A stretch of 64,000 bases of DNA from an uncultured Lachnospiraceae bacterium (GTDB taxonomy: Bacteria; Bacillota; Clostridia; Lachnospirales; Lachnospiraceae), in assembly GCA_910584685.1 (NCBI GenBank), contig CAJUAO010000002.1:62001-126000 (forward strand). Direction: 5' to 3'. This document shows, in pieces, positions 33,852 through 42,117 of this stretch (positions within the stretch are counted from its first letter, which is position 1; every line of letters starts with the position of its first letter). The translations under genes were made by a program, and so were the position numbers. Under the pieces are notes generated by a model that was not told the DNA's origin, made no database searches, and worked only from the letters and a program-made list of their open reading frames with translations.

Positions 33852-36281
33852 CTATGCCTGTATAGAAGCCTTTGAAGATACCCTTACTTCTCTTTTAGCA
33901 GGTCTCACCATTAAGTATACTATGACCGCCACAAGGAGTAAAGCCACAATAACTCCTATTACGCTTACCTCTATGCTGCTTACAAATAATGAGCCAAGCT
34001 GATATACTACTAAGCCGGCAACATAACCAAGCAATGTCTGATAACCGATAGCAAATGCAAACCACCTGCCGTTATTCATCTCTCTCTTAATGGCGCCCAT
34101 GGCTGCAAAGCATGGAGCGCAAAGGAGATTGAAGATGAGGAAGGAATATGCCGCAAGCTGCGCCATACCCTCAAAGTCAAGTACTCCAAATACTCCTACT
34201 ACCTCCTCCTTAGCCACAAGTCCCATAATGGTAGCTATTGTTGCCATGATTCCCTCGTCTCCACTGCCAAATCCAAGAGGCGCAAATATCCACTTAAGCC
34301 CATTTCCAATGTGTCCAAGAATACTGTCCGTAAGCTCCATATCGCCGCTAAAGATGAACTTTCCGTCTACAACTCCAAAGCATGAGCCTGCCCAGATAAT
34401 TATTGAAGAAATAAGAATAACAGAGCCTGCCCTCTTTATAAACGACCAGCCGCGCTCCCACATGCTTCTAAGCACATTTCCTACCGTAGGAAGGTGATAT
34501 GCAGGAAGCTCCATAACAAATGGGGCCGGCTCTCCTGCAAACATTTTTGTCTTCTTTAAAATTATACCTGAGATAACTACTGCCCCTATACCTATAAAAT
34601 AAGCGCTTGGAGCTACCCACCATGCATTATTAAAGAGCGCCGACGCTATTAACGCTATAATAGGAAGCTTTGCGCCGCACGGTATAAAGGTTGTCGTCAT
34701 AATAGTCATCTTTCTATCCCTGTCATTCTCTATTGTTCTTGACGCCATGATGCCCGGAACGCCGCAGCCTGTGCCGATTAACATAGGAATAAAGGATTTT
34801 CCCGACAGACCAAATCTTCTGAAAATTCTATCCATAATAAAGGCAACTCTTGCCATATATCCGCAGCCCTCAAGGAATGCAAGAAAAATAAATAACACAA
34901 GTATCTGGGGCACAAAGCCAAGGACTGCGCCGACGCCGGCTATAATACCTTCTACAATAAGTCCCTGAAGCCAGTCTGCACAGTTTACCGCCTCAAGCCC
35001 CCTTGACACAAGAACAGGTATGCTTGGTATCCATACGCCGTAATCTGATGGCTTTGGAGCCGTAAACTCTCCCTCCTCATCTAACGCGCCCCCAGCAAAG
35101 CCTTCCTCTAAATTAAAGCCTTTCTCCAAAAAGGCGTCTCCATATGTGCCGAAGGCCTCCTCAAATCCGCCAAAATCACCGTCAGCAACGGCCCCGGCTA
35201 CATCCTCATAGCCTGCCACGTCTGCGTTCCTTGCATCTTCAATTATAGCCGATAATTTATCTGTAAATACATATTCCTCCGCCCACGCATCTGTCTCATC
35301 ATCGTAATCGCCGTTTATTCCAAATAAATGGAAGCCGTCTCCGAAAAGTCCGTCGTTTGTCCAGTCTGTCGCCCATGTGCCAACCGTTGTCACAGACACA
35401 TAATATACTATAAACATAACTGCCGCAAATATAGGAAGCGCAAGTATTCTGTTTGTTACTATCCTGTCAATCTTATCTGACAGGGTAAGCTTTTTGCCGA
35501 CTGCTTTCTTATAGCACTTTCCTATGACAGAGCCTATATAATTATATCTTTCTCCTGTAATAATGCTCTCCGTATCGTCATCCATTTCCTTTTCAGCTCT
35601 CTTAACTATATCCTTCACATCAGGAAGCGTCTTTCCAAATTCATTTATCTTGTTATCCTGCTCAAAAAGCTTTATGGCAAAAAATCTTTTCTGCTCTTCT
35701 TCTATGAAGCTGTCTGTTATCCTTTCCTCTATTTCTGATAAATAGTCCTCCACATTTGCGTCAAATCTATGTATATGCATCTGTACATGCGCTGTCTGCG
35801 CTTCCCCCGCGCATACAAGCGCCGCTTCTATTGTTCCCGTTCCCTTAAGGGCGGAAATTGTAACCACCTTACAGCCAAGGGCTTTCTCTAGCTCCTTTGT
35901 GTTGACGCTGTCTCCGCTTTTCTCTACCAAATCCATCATATTGACGGCAACTACAACAGGAATTCCCAGCTCTAAAAGCTGTGTGGTAAGATAAAGATTT
36001 CTTTCTATATTTGTACCGTCAACTATATTAAGTATAGCGTCAGGTCTTTCATTTACAAGATACTTTCTTGAAACCACCTCCTCAAGGGTATAGGGTGAAA
36101 GGGAATAAATACCCGGAAGGTCCATAATTTCTACATCCTTATGTCCCTTTAGCTTTCCTTCCTTTTTTTCAACAGTAACTCCCGGCCAGTTTCCAACATA
36201 CTGGTTAGAACCTGTCAAATCATTAAATAATGTAGTTTTACCGCAGTTAGGATTACCTGCCAACGCAATTTTTACTGACAT
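33852..36281 (-). CDS. feoB: ferrous iron transporter FeoB
   Basis: Membrane GTPase for Fe2+ uptake, 809 residues. The N-terminal G domain has G1 GNPNCGKT (9-16), G3 DLPG and G4 NMMD, then the GDI region. The membrane part shows two Gate repeats (FIPMLIGTGCGVPGIMASRT and FIPCGAKLPIIALI) and a C-terminal helix pair. Compared with ~700 residues in typical clostridial FeoB, there is an extra ~90-residue Asp/Glu/Gly-rich extracellular insert after the first helix, about residues 320-410 (FGGFEEAFGTYGDAFLEKGF). A DtxR-type operator precedes it. Confidence 0.95.
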   Translation of the reverse strand: MSVKIALAGNPNCGKTTLFNDLTGSNQYVGNWPGVTVEKKEGKLKGHKDVEIMDLPGIYSLSPYTLEEVVSRKYLVNERPDAILNIVDGTNIERNLYLTTQLLELGIPVVVAVNMMDLVEKSGDSVNTKELEKALGCKVVTISALKGTGTIEAALVCAGEAQTAHVQMHIHRFDANVEDYLSEIEERITDSFIEEEQKRFFAIKLFEQDNKINEFGKTLPDVKDIVKRAEKEMDDDTESIITGERYNYIGSVIGKCYKKAVGKKLTLSDKIDRIVTNRILALPIFAAVMFIVYYVSVTTVGTWATDWTNDGLFGDGFHLFGINGDYDDETDAWAEEYVFTDKLSAIIEDARNADVAGYEDVAGAVADGDFGGFEEAFGTYGDAFLEKGFNLEEGFAGGALDEEGEFTAPKPSDYGVWIPSIPVLVSRGLEAVNCADWLQGLIVEGIIAGVGAVLGFVPQILVLFIFLAFLEGCGYMARVAFIMDRIFRRFGLSGKSFIPMLIGTGCGVPGIMASRTIENDRDRKMTIMTTTFIPCGAKLPIIALIASALFNNAWWVAPSAYFIGIGAVVISGIILKKTKMFAGEPAPFVMELPAYHLPTVGNVLRSMWERGWSFIKRAGSVILISSIIIWAGSCFGVVDGKFIFSGDMELTDSILGHIGNGLKWIFAPLGFGSGDEGIMATIATIMGLVAKEEVVGVFGVLDFEGMAQLAAYSFLIFNLLCAPCFAAMGAIKREMNNGRWFAFAIGYQTLLGYVAGLVVYQLGSLFVSSIEVSVIGVIVALLLVAVIVYLMVRPAKREVRVSSKASIQA

Positions 36282-36327
36282 TTTTTCATTTTCCTTTCTT
36301 GAATTTTTTCCCCAAATAACTTTTTTG

Positions 36328-36343
36328 ATTAGCCAATGCTAAC
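36328..36343. promoter_or_regulatory. DtxR-type operator before feoB
   Basis: ATTAG-CCAATG-CTAAC, the same (G/A)TTAG-N6-CTAAC spacing as two others upstream. It lies 47-62 nt before the feoB ATG. It resembles the DtxR/IdeR box TTAGGTTAG-CTAACCTAA. Confidence 0.65.
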
Positions 36344-36360
36344 CTCTCTGCAAAAATAAG

Positions 36361-36579
36361 CTACTCCACATCAATCATAGCCGCGTCTGACTTTCTAAGG
36401 GACAGTTCATAGCCCCTTACTGTTACCTCTATAGGGTCTCCCAGAGGAGCTACCTTTCGGACAAAAATATCAACGCCTTTTGTTATGCCCATGTCCATAA
36501 TCCTTCTTTTCACTGCGCCCCCGCCGTTAAGTCTGCTTACCTTAACGTTCTGGCCAACCTTAGCTTCTTTCAATGTCAT
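36361..36579 (-). CDS. feoA: FeoA-family protein (1)
   Basis: A 72-residue SH3-like FeoA, with the motif RRIMDMGITKGVDIFVRKVAPLGDPIEV (in part: MDMGITKGV, APLGDP). It would bind or regulate FeoB. AAAGGAAGAAATAAAC precedes the ATG. It is the first of two FeoA genes; DtxR-type operator 46 nt upstream. Confidence 0.93.
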   Translation of the reverse strand: MTLKEAKVGQNVKVSRLNGGGAVKRRIMDMGITKGVDIFVRKVAPLGDPIEVTVRGYELSLRKSDAAMIDVE

Positions 36580-36624
36580 GTTTATTTCTTCCTTTCTTAT
36601 AAAATTTTATGGTTTATATATCAG

Positions 36625-36640
36625 GTTAGAATATGCTAAC
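36625..36640. promoter_or_regulatory. DtxR-type operator before feoA
   Basis: GTTAG-AATATG-CTAAC, extended on both sides to GGTTAG...CTAACC. It covers a TATTCT -10-like element on the minus strand. Confidence 0.7.
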
Positions 36641-36683
36641 CCAGCGTTAAAAAAAATGGTTTTATTACTTTTATGTATTTATA

Positions 36684-36893
36684 CTAAACCATAATTTTCA
36701 TTGCCATTTCCCTGCTTATTGCTACTCTGGACTCCTTAATGCTTACTATAACATTTCCTCCCATTGAAGCAACCACGGTAACTATAGCTCCTGCTACAAA
36801 TCCAAGGTTTTCTAAAAATCTTCTTGTCTCCTCCTTGCCCAGAACCTTTACTATAGTGTCCTCCCTGCCCAAATCTACCATTGCAAGAGGCAT
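36684..36893 (-). CDS. feoA: FeoA-family protein (2)
   Basis: A second FeoA, 69 residues from the ATG at 36893, which has GGAAAGG nine bases upstream (an outer start at 36944 is unsupported). Core motif: FLENLGFVAGAIVTVVASMG, then ISREMAMKIMV. The two FeoA paralogues lie in tandem in front of FeoB, a usual clostridial layout. Confidence 0.92.
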   Translation of the reverse strand: MPLAMVDLGREDTIVKVLGKEETRRFLENLGFVAGAIVTVVASMGGNVIVSIKESRVAISREMAMKIMV

Positions 36894-36945
36894 ACGCAGC
36901 ACCTTTCCTTTCCAATAATCTAAAAATCCTATCTGTTGAAACATA

Positions 36946-36977
36946 GTTAGTATAGACTAACCAAAGTCTTTTGTCAA
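36946..36977 (-). promoter_or_regulatory. feo operon promoter with DtxR-type operator
   Basis: On the minus strand TTGACA (36972-36977), 17-nt spacer, TATACT (36949-36954). The palindrome GTTAG-TATAGA-CTAAC (36946-36961) overlaps the -10 box, a position where an iron-loaded repressor would block transcription. DtxR-family control is inferred; the regulator is not in the window. Confidence 0.75.
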
Positions 36978-36989
36978 GCAAAAAATTAT

Positions 36990-37019
36990 TTGGACTTTTT
37001 CCTTTACTAATGCTATAAT
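36990..37019 (+). promoter_or_regulatory. promoter of the HD-GYP gene
   Basis: TTGGAC (36990-36995), 18-nt spacer, TATAAT (37014-37019), leaving a leader of about 78 nt. It is back to back with the feo promoter, so iron control might also touch it. Confidence 0.6.
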
Positions 37020-37103
37020 ATTTTTAATTATGAAATATAACTGCTGCATAAAATTTCCCGAAAGATAAAATACGCATTGAGAGCGTGGAAATGAGGTTTA
37101 TTT

Positions 37104-38159
37104 ATGAATATTAAAATTCCTGTGGAGGATTTACAAATTAATACGGTCATTGCCAATGATGCTTACAACGAGGATTCCCAGCTTCTTATTACTGAAGGTA
37201 CCGTTCTCACATCAAAGGTTTTAGACAGACTTAAGCTTTTTAATGTTAATTACGTATACATATCAAGCGACGGAGGCGACGCTGTGCCTTTTACGGAAAC
37301 AAAGGAATTTATACAGTTTAAGGAGGATTTTATTAAGGTCACCGACTATCTCCACAATTTCCTAAGCGGTCTGGCCCACAAAAATATATCGGAAAAGGAG
37401 CTTAAAACTGCAATAGATATCTGCATAGAGCTTTACTCTTCCTATTCCTCATTATCCTCCACATACAGCATCTTTGATATGCTTCATCATATGCGGGATT
37501 TTTCTGATTCTACATTTGTCCATTCCATTAATGTAGGTATGATTGCCGCTATTATAGGAAGATGGGCCGGCAAGGCTGAAAAGGAGGAGCATCTGCTTGT
37601 ATCCTGCGGTCTTTTCCACGATATCGGAAAGCTCCTTATCCCTTCCGAAATATTAAATAAACCGGGAAAGCTTACAGAAGCTGAATTTGAGATTATGAAA
37701 ACCCACGCCGAAAAAGGCTATGAGCTCTTAAAGGACTTGGACATAGACGAGCGTATTAAAAAATCTGCCCTCATGCATCATGAGAGGGTAAACGGAAGCG
37801 GATATCCTCAGGGCCTTAAGGGAAAGGATATAGACGACTTTGCAAAGATTATCACCATTGCAGACGTATATGACGCCCTTACTGCCACCAGGGTTTACAG
37901 AGGCCCAATATGTCCCTTTGACGTTATTGAAGCCTTTGAAAAGGACGGCTTTAACCTTTATGATTCCAGATATATGCTTGTGTTTTTACAGAATATTATT
38001 AACTCCTATCTTCATTCACAGGTTCAGCTTTCAAACGGTGAAAGCGGTGAGATTATAATGGTTAATACAAATAATCTTTCAAAGCCTATTGTACATTCGG
38101 GAAGTGATTTTATAGATTTATCTAAAAACAGCGATATAAAAATTGAAAAGATTTTCTAA
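37104..38159 (+). CDS. HD-GYP domain c-di-GMP phosphodiesterase
   Basis: A 351-residue protein. The N-terminal ~60 residues resemble the DUF3391-like cap of HD-GYP proteins. The catalytic domain has FVHSINVGMIAAIIG, the HD pair at 172-173 in LFHDIGKLLIP, HAEKGYELL, SALMHHERVNGSGYPQG with GYP at 233-235, and IADVYDALTATRVYRGP. All metal ligands appear present, so hydrolysis of c-di-GMP is likely. No receiver or membrane sensor is attached. It converges with a GGDEF gene over a shared terminator. Confidence 0.92.
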   Translation: MNIKIPVEDLQINTVIANDAYNEDSQLLITEGTVLTSKVLDRLKLFNVNYVYISSDGGDAVPFTETKEFIQFKEDFIKVTDYLHNFLSGLAHKNISEKELKTAIDICIELYSSYSSLSSTYSIFDMLHHMRDFSDSTFVHSINVGMIAAIIGRWAGKAEKEEHLLVSCGLFHDIGKLLIPSEILNKPGKLTEAEFEIMKTHAEKGYELLKDLDIDERIKKSALMHHERVNGSGYPQGLKGKDIDDFAKIITIADVYDALTATRVYRGPICPFDVIEAFEKDGFNLYDSRYMLVFLQNIINSYLHSQVQLSNGESGEIIMVNTNNLSKPIVHSGSDFIDLSKNSDIKIEKIF

Positions 38160-38190
38160 GACTGAAGCTTTAAATTTTTATAATAATTAA

Positions 38191-38236
38191 AAATATAGTG
38201 ATATACTTTGAGAATAACATGTATATCACTATATTT
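38191..38236. terminator. bidirectional terminator between HD-GYP and GGDEF genes
   Basis: Perfect 16-base arms, 38191-38206 and 38221-38236, with a 14-nt loop and A/T runs on either side. It ends both convergent genes. Confidence 0.85.
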
Positions 38237-38265
38237 TAAATTTAGATAGAAAATGCTGCCGCAAT

Positions 38266-39663
38266 CTATACCGCTTTTCGTTTTTCCATATAATCAATAA
38301 ACCAATTCAGCATATCAGGGTCATATTTTTCACCGGAATATTTTTTCATATATTTTACGGCTTCGCTGTGGGAAACAGGAGGTGCGTTTTTTCCCATGGT
38401 TAAAAGCATATATTTTTTCACTATACGTATAAGCCTTGACTCCATAGGTATTTGAACTCCCTTTAGTCCCTTCGGGTATCCCCCGCCGTTCCACCTCTCA
38501 TGGGAATATAATATTATCTCGGCAACCTTGTAGGTGTTCTCAAACTGAAGCGCCATTTTGTAGCCTTTATTAACATGGTCTTTAAACTCCTTAAGCTCCT
38601 CCTCACCTATCTCCTGACCCAGAAGCATAAATGATTCGGGAAGCTGGATATAGCCTATATCCTGATATTTCATAGCGCTCCTTACCTTCCGGGCTCCCTC
38701 ACTGTCAAATCCAAGATGTATGGAAAAATCATAAGCCGTCTGCACTGCCGCCTCCACTATTTCCCTTGAAAGATATTGCCTTTCGCACAGCTTATCTATT
38801 ATATAATCAAGAAGATTTTCCTTCTCCTTTATATGCTTTTTATTTTCATACATTTCCTTGTCAGCCCTGTTAAAACATTCCTGAAGGCTTTCATTTTCCC
38901 TGTCCCACTCGGCGGCTCCAAGGGCAACCGATATAGGAAGGTTTAATGCCTTTACAACCTTACAGTTTCTTTCTACTCTTTTGCAATAGTCAAGGGCTGC
39001 CTCCAGAGAGGTATCAGGCATAAGCACCCTGTATTCGTCTCCTCCGCATCTTGCAACGTACCAGCTTGGCTTTGAAACCTCAGTAAGCTTTCGTGACACA
39101 TACTTTAGAAGAGAGTCCCCCGCTTCATGACCAAATACATCATTCATCAGCTTAAGGTTATTTGCATCTCCGGATATTATACATACCCTGCCTGTGCTTT
39201 CTTCCTCAATTTTTTTCATTACCTCTTCAAATTTTGAACGGTTATACAGTCCTGTAAGCGCATCCCTCTCCGCCATCATCTTAAACTGCTGCTTATCCTT
39301 TTTCCAGTCAGATTCCTTTGTCTCAAAGGATTTTATCGTATCCTTCTGGAGCAGGTTAAGATAGCCTAAGCGTGAAAGCTGATTTGCGATTATTTTAAGA
39401 GACGATAAAATATTTTCAAACTTCTGTCTGCTTACGACGGGAATTTTATTTATTCCCTCAAGATATGCCTCCTCGTCAATATTTAAGGACTTGGCTATTC
39501 TTCTATATTCTTCCTCAGAAAGGTCATTTTCCTTAAGACGGATTTGCCCTACAAGTATAGTTGCAATATGGGTATCTCCTACCGTAAGCTTAATGCCTGC
39601 ATCTATAAGACCTGCCGACCTGCATCTGCAAATACGCGTATCCCCGTCTGCATTTGCGGACAA
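38266..39663 (-). CDS. GGDEF and degenerate HD-GYP protein, 5' end frameshifted
   Basis: The open frame gives ~465 residues from a TTG at 39663, but homology continues upstream in this frame to about 39760, as a PocR-like Cys module (CDFCRGIVQKS, CEESDLILS) seen in the DNA, then stops. The recognisable parts are the second half of a PocR sensor (LIDAGIKLTVGDTHIATILV), a coiled region, GGDEF with the motif RCGGDEYRVLM (about 205-215), and an HD-GYP-like end in which HD is changed to QD (KYQDIGYIQLP) though SHERWNGGGYPKGLKG is kept. The enzyme makes c-di-GMP if expressed; hydrolysis is doubtful. See the adjoining fragment for the frameshift. Confidence 0.8.
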   Translation of the reverse strand: MSANADGDTRICRCRSAGLIDAGIKLTVGDTHIATILVGQIRLKENDLSEEEYRRIAKSLNIDEEAYLEGINKIPVVSRQKFENILSSLKIIANQLSRLGYLNLLQKDTIKSFETKESDWKKDKQQFKMMAERDALTGLYNRSKFEEVMKKIEEESTGRVCIISGDANNLKLMNDVFGHEAGDSLLKYVSRKLTEVSKPSWYVARCGGDEYRVLMPDTSLEAALDYCKRVERNCKVVKALNLPISVALGAAEWDRENESLQECFNRADKEMYENKKHIKEKENLLDYIIDKLCERQYLSREIVEAAVQTAYDFSIHLGFDSEGARKVRSAMKYQDIGYIQLPESFMLLGQEIGEEELKEFKDHVNKGYKMALQFENTYKVAEIILYSHERWNGGGYPKGLKGVQIPMESRLIRIVKKYMLLTMGKNAPPVSHSEAVKYMKKYSGEKYDPDMLNWFIDYMEKRKAV

Positions 39664-39730
39664 TATTAAATCCGATTCCTCACACTGCTTCCTTCCTATA
39701 GGCGATTTCTGTACAATTCCCCTGCAAAAA

Positions 39731-39874
39731 TCACAGAAATGAATATCGCTTATAAGCCGGTCCCCCCTCGGGAGTTCTTATTCCCATACCTACTTCAAAG
39801 GATTTTGATAATGAGTCCATGAGCTTTTCCATCTCGTCAACATCAAATATATCCTCAAATTTCATTTCAACCAT
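39731..39874 (-). pseudogene. N-terminal fragment of the PocR-GGDEF gene, split by a +1 shift
   Basis: A 47-codon frame beginning MVEMKFEDIFDVDEMEKLMD and continuing to GIRTPEG, which is how PocR sensor domains begin. It then meets a run of six G (39762-39767 on the plus strand as C6) and leaves frame, ending at TGA 39731. With five G the frame would read straight on (DRLISDIHFCDFC) into the GGDEF gene. So the two are one gene broken by a single base, by mutation, slippage or a sequencing error. Confidence 0.75.
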
Positions 39875-39948
39875 CTGTATACACCAATACCTTTATCCCT
39901 TATGTATATTAAATATCATTTACACAGTTTAGCACGATTTTGTAATAT

Positions 39949-40557
39949 TTACAAGATATTTTTAATTCTTTGATATAATGCCGAAACAGGAAGTCCAACT
40001 ACATTATTATAATCACCCTCTATTTTTTCAATAAATTTTGCGGCTATGCCCTGTATTCCATATGCCCCTGCCTTGTCTAAGGGCTCCTCTGTTTTTATAT
40101 ATTCTTCTATCTCATTGTCTGAAACATGGTACATATAAACCTTTGTTTCACATGCGAAGGTTTCCGATATTACTTTGTTTTCGCTGTAATTGCCATTTTT
40201 GTCAATGTTTACAAACAGCAGCGTTACCCCTGTCCACACGCTGTGGCTTCTTCCCTCTAATAGCTTAAGCATTCTCCCCGCATCCTGCTTATCCTTTGGC
40301 TTTCCCATTATATTACTATCACAGGCTACTACAGTATCAGCTCCGATTATAACCATAGGACTGTTATCCCTTTCTCCTGCCCTTATAATTTCAAATATAT
40401 TCTCTGCCTTTTGCCGCGACAGCTCTGCTACAACCTTATCAGGACTGCTTTCCGTTGTTTTTTCCTCCGCTTCGCTTACAATACATTCGTGCTCTATGCC
40501 TATACGGCTTAAAAGCTCTTTTCTTCTTGGAGATTTTGAAGCTAATATTATTCTCAT
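39949..40557 (-). CDS. maf: Maf-type nucleotide pyrophosphatase
   Basis: A 202-residue Maf protein that hydrolyses non-canonical or canonical NTPs (dTTP/UTP type in YhdE-like members). Signature ASKSPRRKELLSRIG, IIGADTVVACDSNIMGKPKD, RMLKLLEGRSHSVWTGV and KAGAYGIQGIAAKFIEKIEGDY (in part: AGAYGIQGIAA) are all present. GGAGGGAAA precedes the ATG, which overlaps the radical SAM stop by four bases. Involvement in septum or cell-division control is known for Bacillus Maf. Confidence 0.95.
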   Translation of the reverse strand: MRIILASKSPRRKELLSRIGIEHECIVSEAEEKTTESSPDKVVAELSRQKAENIFEIIRAGERDNSPMVIIGADTVVACDSNIMGKPKDKQDAGRMLKLLEGRSHSVWTGVTLLFVNIDKNGNYSENKVISETFACETKVYMYHVSDNEIEEYIKTEEPLDKAGAYGIQGIAAKFIEKIEGDYNNVVGLPVSALYQRIKNIL

Positions 40558-41198
40558 TTTCCCTCCTCAAAAGGTCTTATTCTGTATGTTACCCCCAGTT
40601 CATCGCAAATTTTTTTACATTCCTCCTCCTCCTCCTTTGTAATAGTTGTCGCTACTGTAGACAATATTACATTGGGAACATATTTTTTTGATTCCCTTGC
40701 AAAATCAAGCATGGCGTCAAAGGCCTTCTCTCCAAATTCGCTTCGGACAAGCTCATGGTACTTATCCTTATTGGGAGTATTTAAGCTTATGGAAACCGTA
40801 TCCACAAGACCTTTAAGCTCAGGAACTATATCCCTGCCGTTTATAAGATTTCCCTGTCCGTTTGTATTTATCCTTACAGGCTTATTATACTTCTCCTTCA
40901 CAAAGGCTGCCACCTCAAGAAGCACATCTATCCTTTCTGCAGGCTCCCCATAGCCGCAAAATACCACCTCGTCAAAGTCATCCATATCAAATCTTTCAAA
41001 CTCAGCTTTTACCTCCTTAGCCGACGGCTCTCTTGTAAGCCACAGGCTGTCTCCTCCCTTAACCACACTGTCCCCGTTGTGTCTTAAGCAAAACACACAT
41101 GAGCTGGAGCAGCGGTTTGTAAGATTTACATATAAATTATTGTGTACCTTATATAATATTGTCATTGCCTTTTTCAATTCAGGACGCCTTCCTTTCAT
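40554..41198 (-). CDS. TatD-associated radical SAM protein
   Basis: A 214-residue radical SAM enzyme with cluster motif CSSSCVFC near residue 33 (LTNRCSSSCVFCLRHNGDSV), a GYGEP-type SAM motif (VVFCGYGEPAERID) and NTNGQGNL. It matches the small TatD-linked family (TIGR04038), although no TatD is next to it here; instead it is coupled to maf by a 4-nt overlap. Substrate unknown. Its start follows AGGAAG at about 10 nt. Confidence 0.85.
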   Translation of the reverse strand: MKGRRPELKKAMTILYKVHNNLYVNLTNRCSSSCVFCLRHNGDSVVKGGDSLWLTREPSAKEVKAEFERFDMDDFDEVVFCGYGEPAERIDVLLEVAAFVKEKYNKPVRINTNGQGNLINGRDIVPELKGLVDTVSISLNTPNKDKYHELVRSEFGEKAFDAMLDFARESKKYVPNVILSTVATTITKEEEEECKKICDELGVTYRIRPFEEGK

Positions 41199-41278
41199 TT
41201 TTATTTTTTCTTCCTATTTTTATAATGTTCTTCCTAATTTGTAATTTTCTTTCTGCTTTATAATACAATGTAATTTTC

Positions 41279-42115
41279 TCAATCTCTTTTCAGGGTATAT
41301 AAAACCTCCTCAAATGCAAGTCCGTCTGTACTTGGGATTTTCAGCCTTTCGGTAGCTGCCACAGCCTTCTTGACAAAGCCTGCCGCCTTTCTCACGGAGC
41401 TTTCAAAATCCACCCTATTAATACTGTCTGCCGCTATTATTGCAGCGTATATATCCCCTGTTCCTGAACGGTAATCGCCTGTTTTCTCATGCTTTATAAT
41501 CCTTGGTTTTTTATCTGCCTCTCCAATAACGTTTCCGATATACCTTCCCATATGAACGCCTGATATTACAACCTTTTTCGCTCCAAAGCAAAGGAGCTTT
41601 TGGGCCATATTATAAAGCTCCTCCTTTTTCCAGCCCTCCGGCTTATACTCAGTACCCGTAAGCATACAGCACTCCGTCAGATTGGGAGTTACAATATCTG
41701 CGTACTCTGTCAGCCTTTTCATTTCGTCACACATTTCCTTTGTGTAGGTAGGATAGGGCTTTCCGTTCTCCCCCATTGCAGGGTCTACTATAATGGTTGT
41801 ATTATCATCCCTAAAATCCTCTATAAATTTTTTTACTATATCTATCTGCTCCTTTGAGCCTAAAAAGCCTGTCATAATGCCGCTAAAGCGTAATTCAAGT
41901 TTCTTCCAGTTATCTATATATTCCTGCATTCTGTCCGTATAATCATCAAAGAAAAACTCCGGAAAGCCCGTGTGGTTTGAAAATATAGACGTAGGAACGG
42001 GGCAGCACTGTATGCCAAGATATGAAATAATTGGCATAGCCACTGCTATTGAGCAGCGGCCAAACCCTGAATAATCATTTATGACGGCTATTTTTTTTTG
42101 ATTATTATGATGCAT
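41279..42115 (-). CDS. pdxY: pyridoxine/pyridoxamine kinase
   Basis: Phosphorylates pyridoxal and its relatives in vitamin B6 salvage. The 278-residue ribokinase-fold protein has VINDYSGFGRCSIAVAMPII at the start, VDPAMGENGKPYPTYTKEMC, VTPNLTECCMLTG, and the anion-hole and base motif RSGTGDIYAAIIAADS. It follows the ECF component gene after only 2 nt, with GGAGAATAGAA before ATG, so the two are coupled. Confidence 0.93.
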   Translation of the reverse strand: MHHNNQKKIAVINDYSGFGRCSIAVAMPIISYLGIQCCPVPTSIFSNHTGFPEFFFDDYTDRMQEYIDNWKKLELRFSGIMTGFLGSKEQIDIVKKFIEDFRDDNTTIIVDPAMGENGKPYPTYTKEMCDEMKRLTEYADIVTPNLTECCMLTGTEYKPEGWKKEELYNMAQKLLCFGAKKVVISGVHMGRYIGNVIGEADKKPRIIKHEKTGDYRSGTGDIYAAIIAADSINRVDFESSVRKAAGFVKKAVAATERLKIPSTDGLAFEEVLYTLKRD

Positions 42116-42117
42116 TT

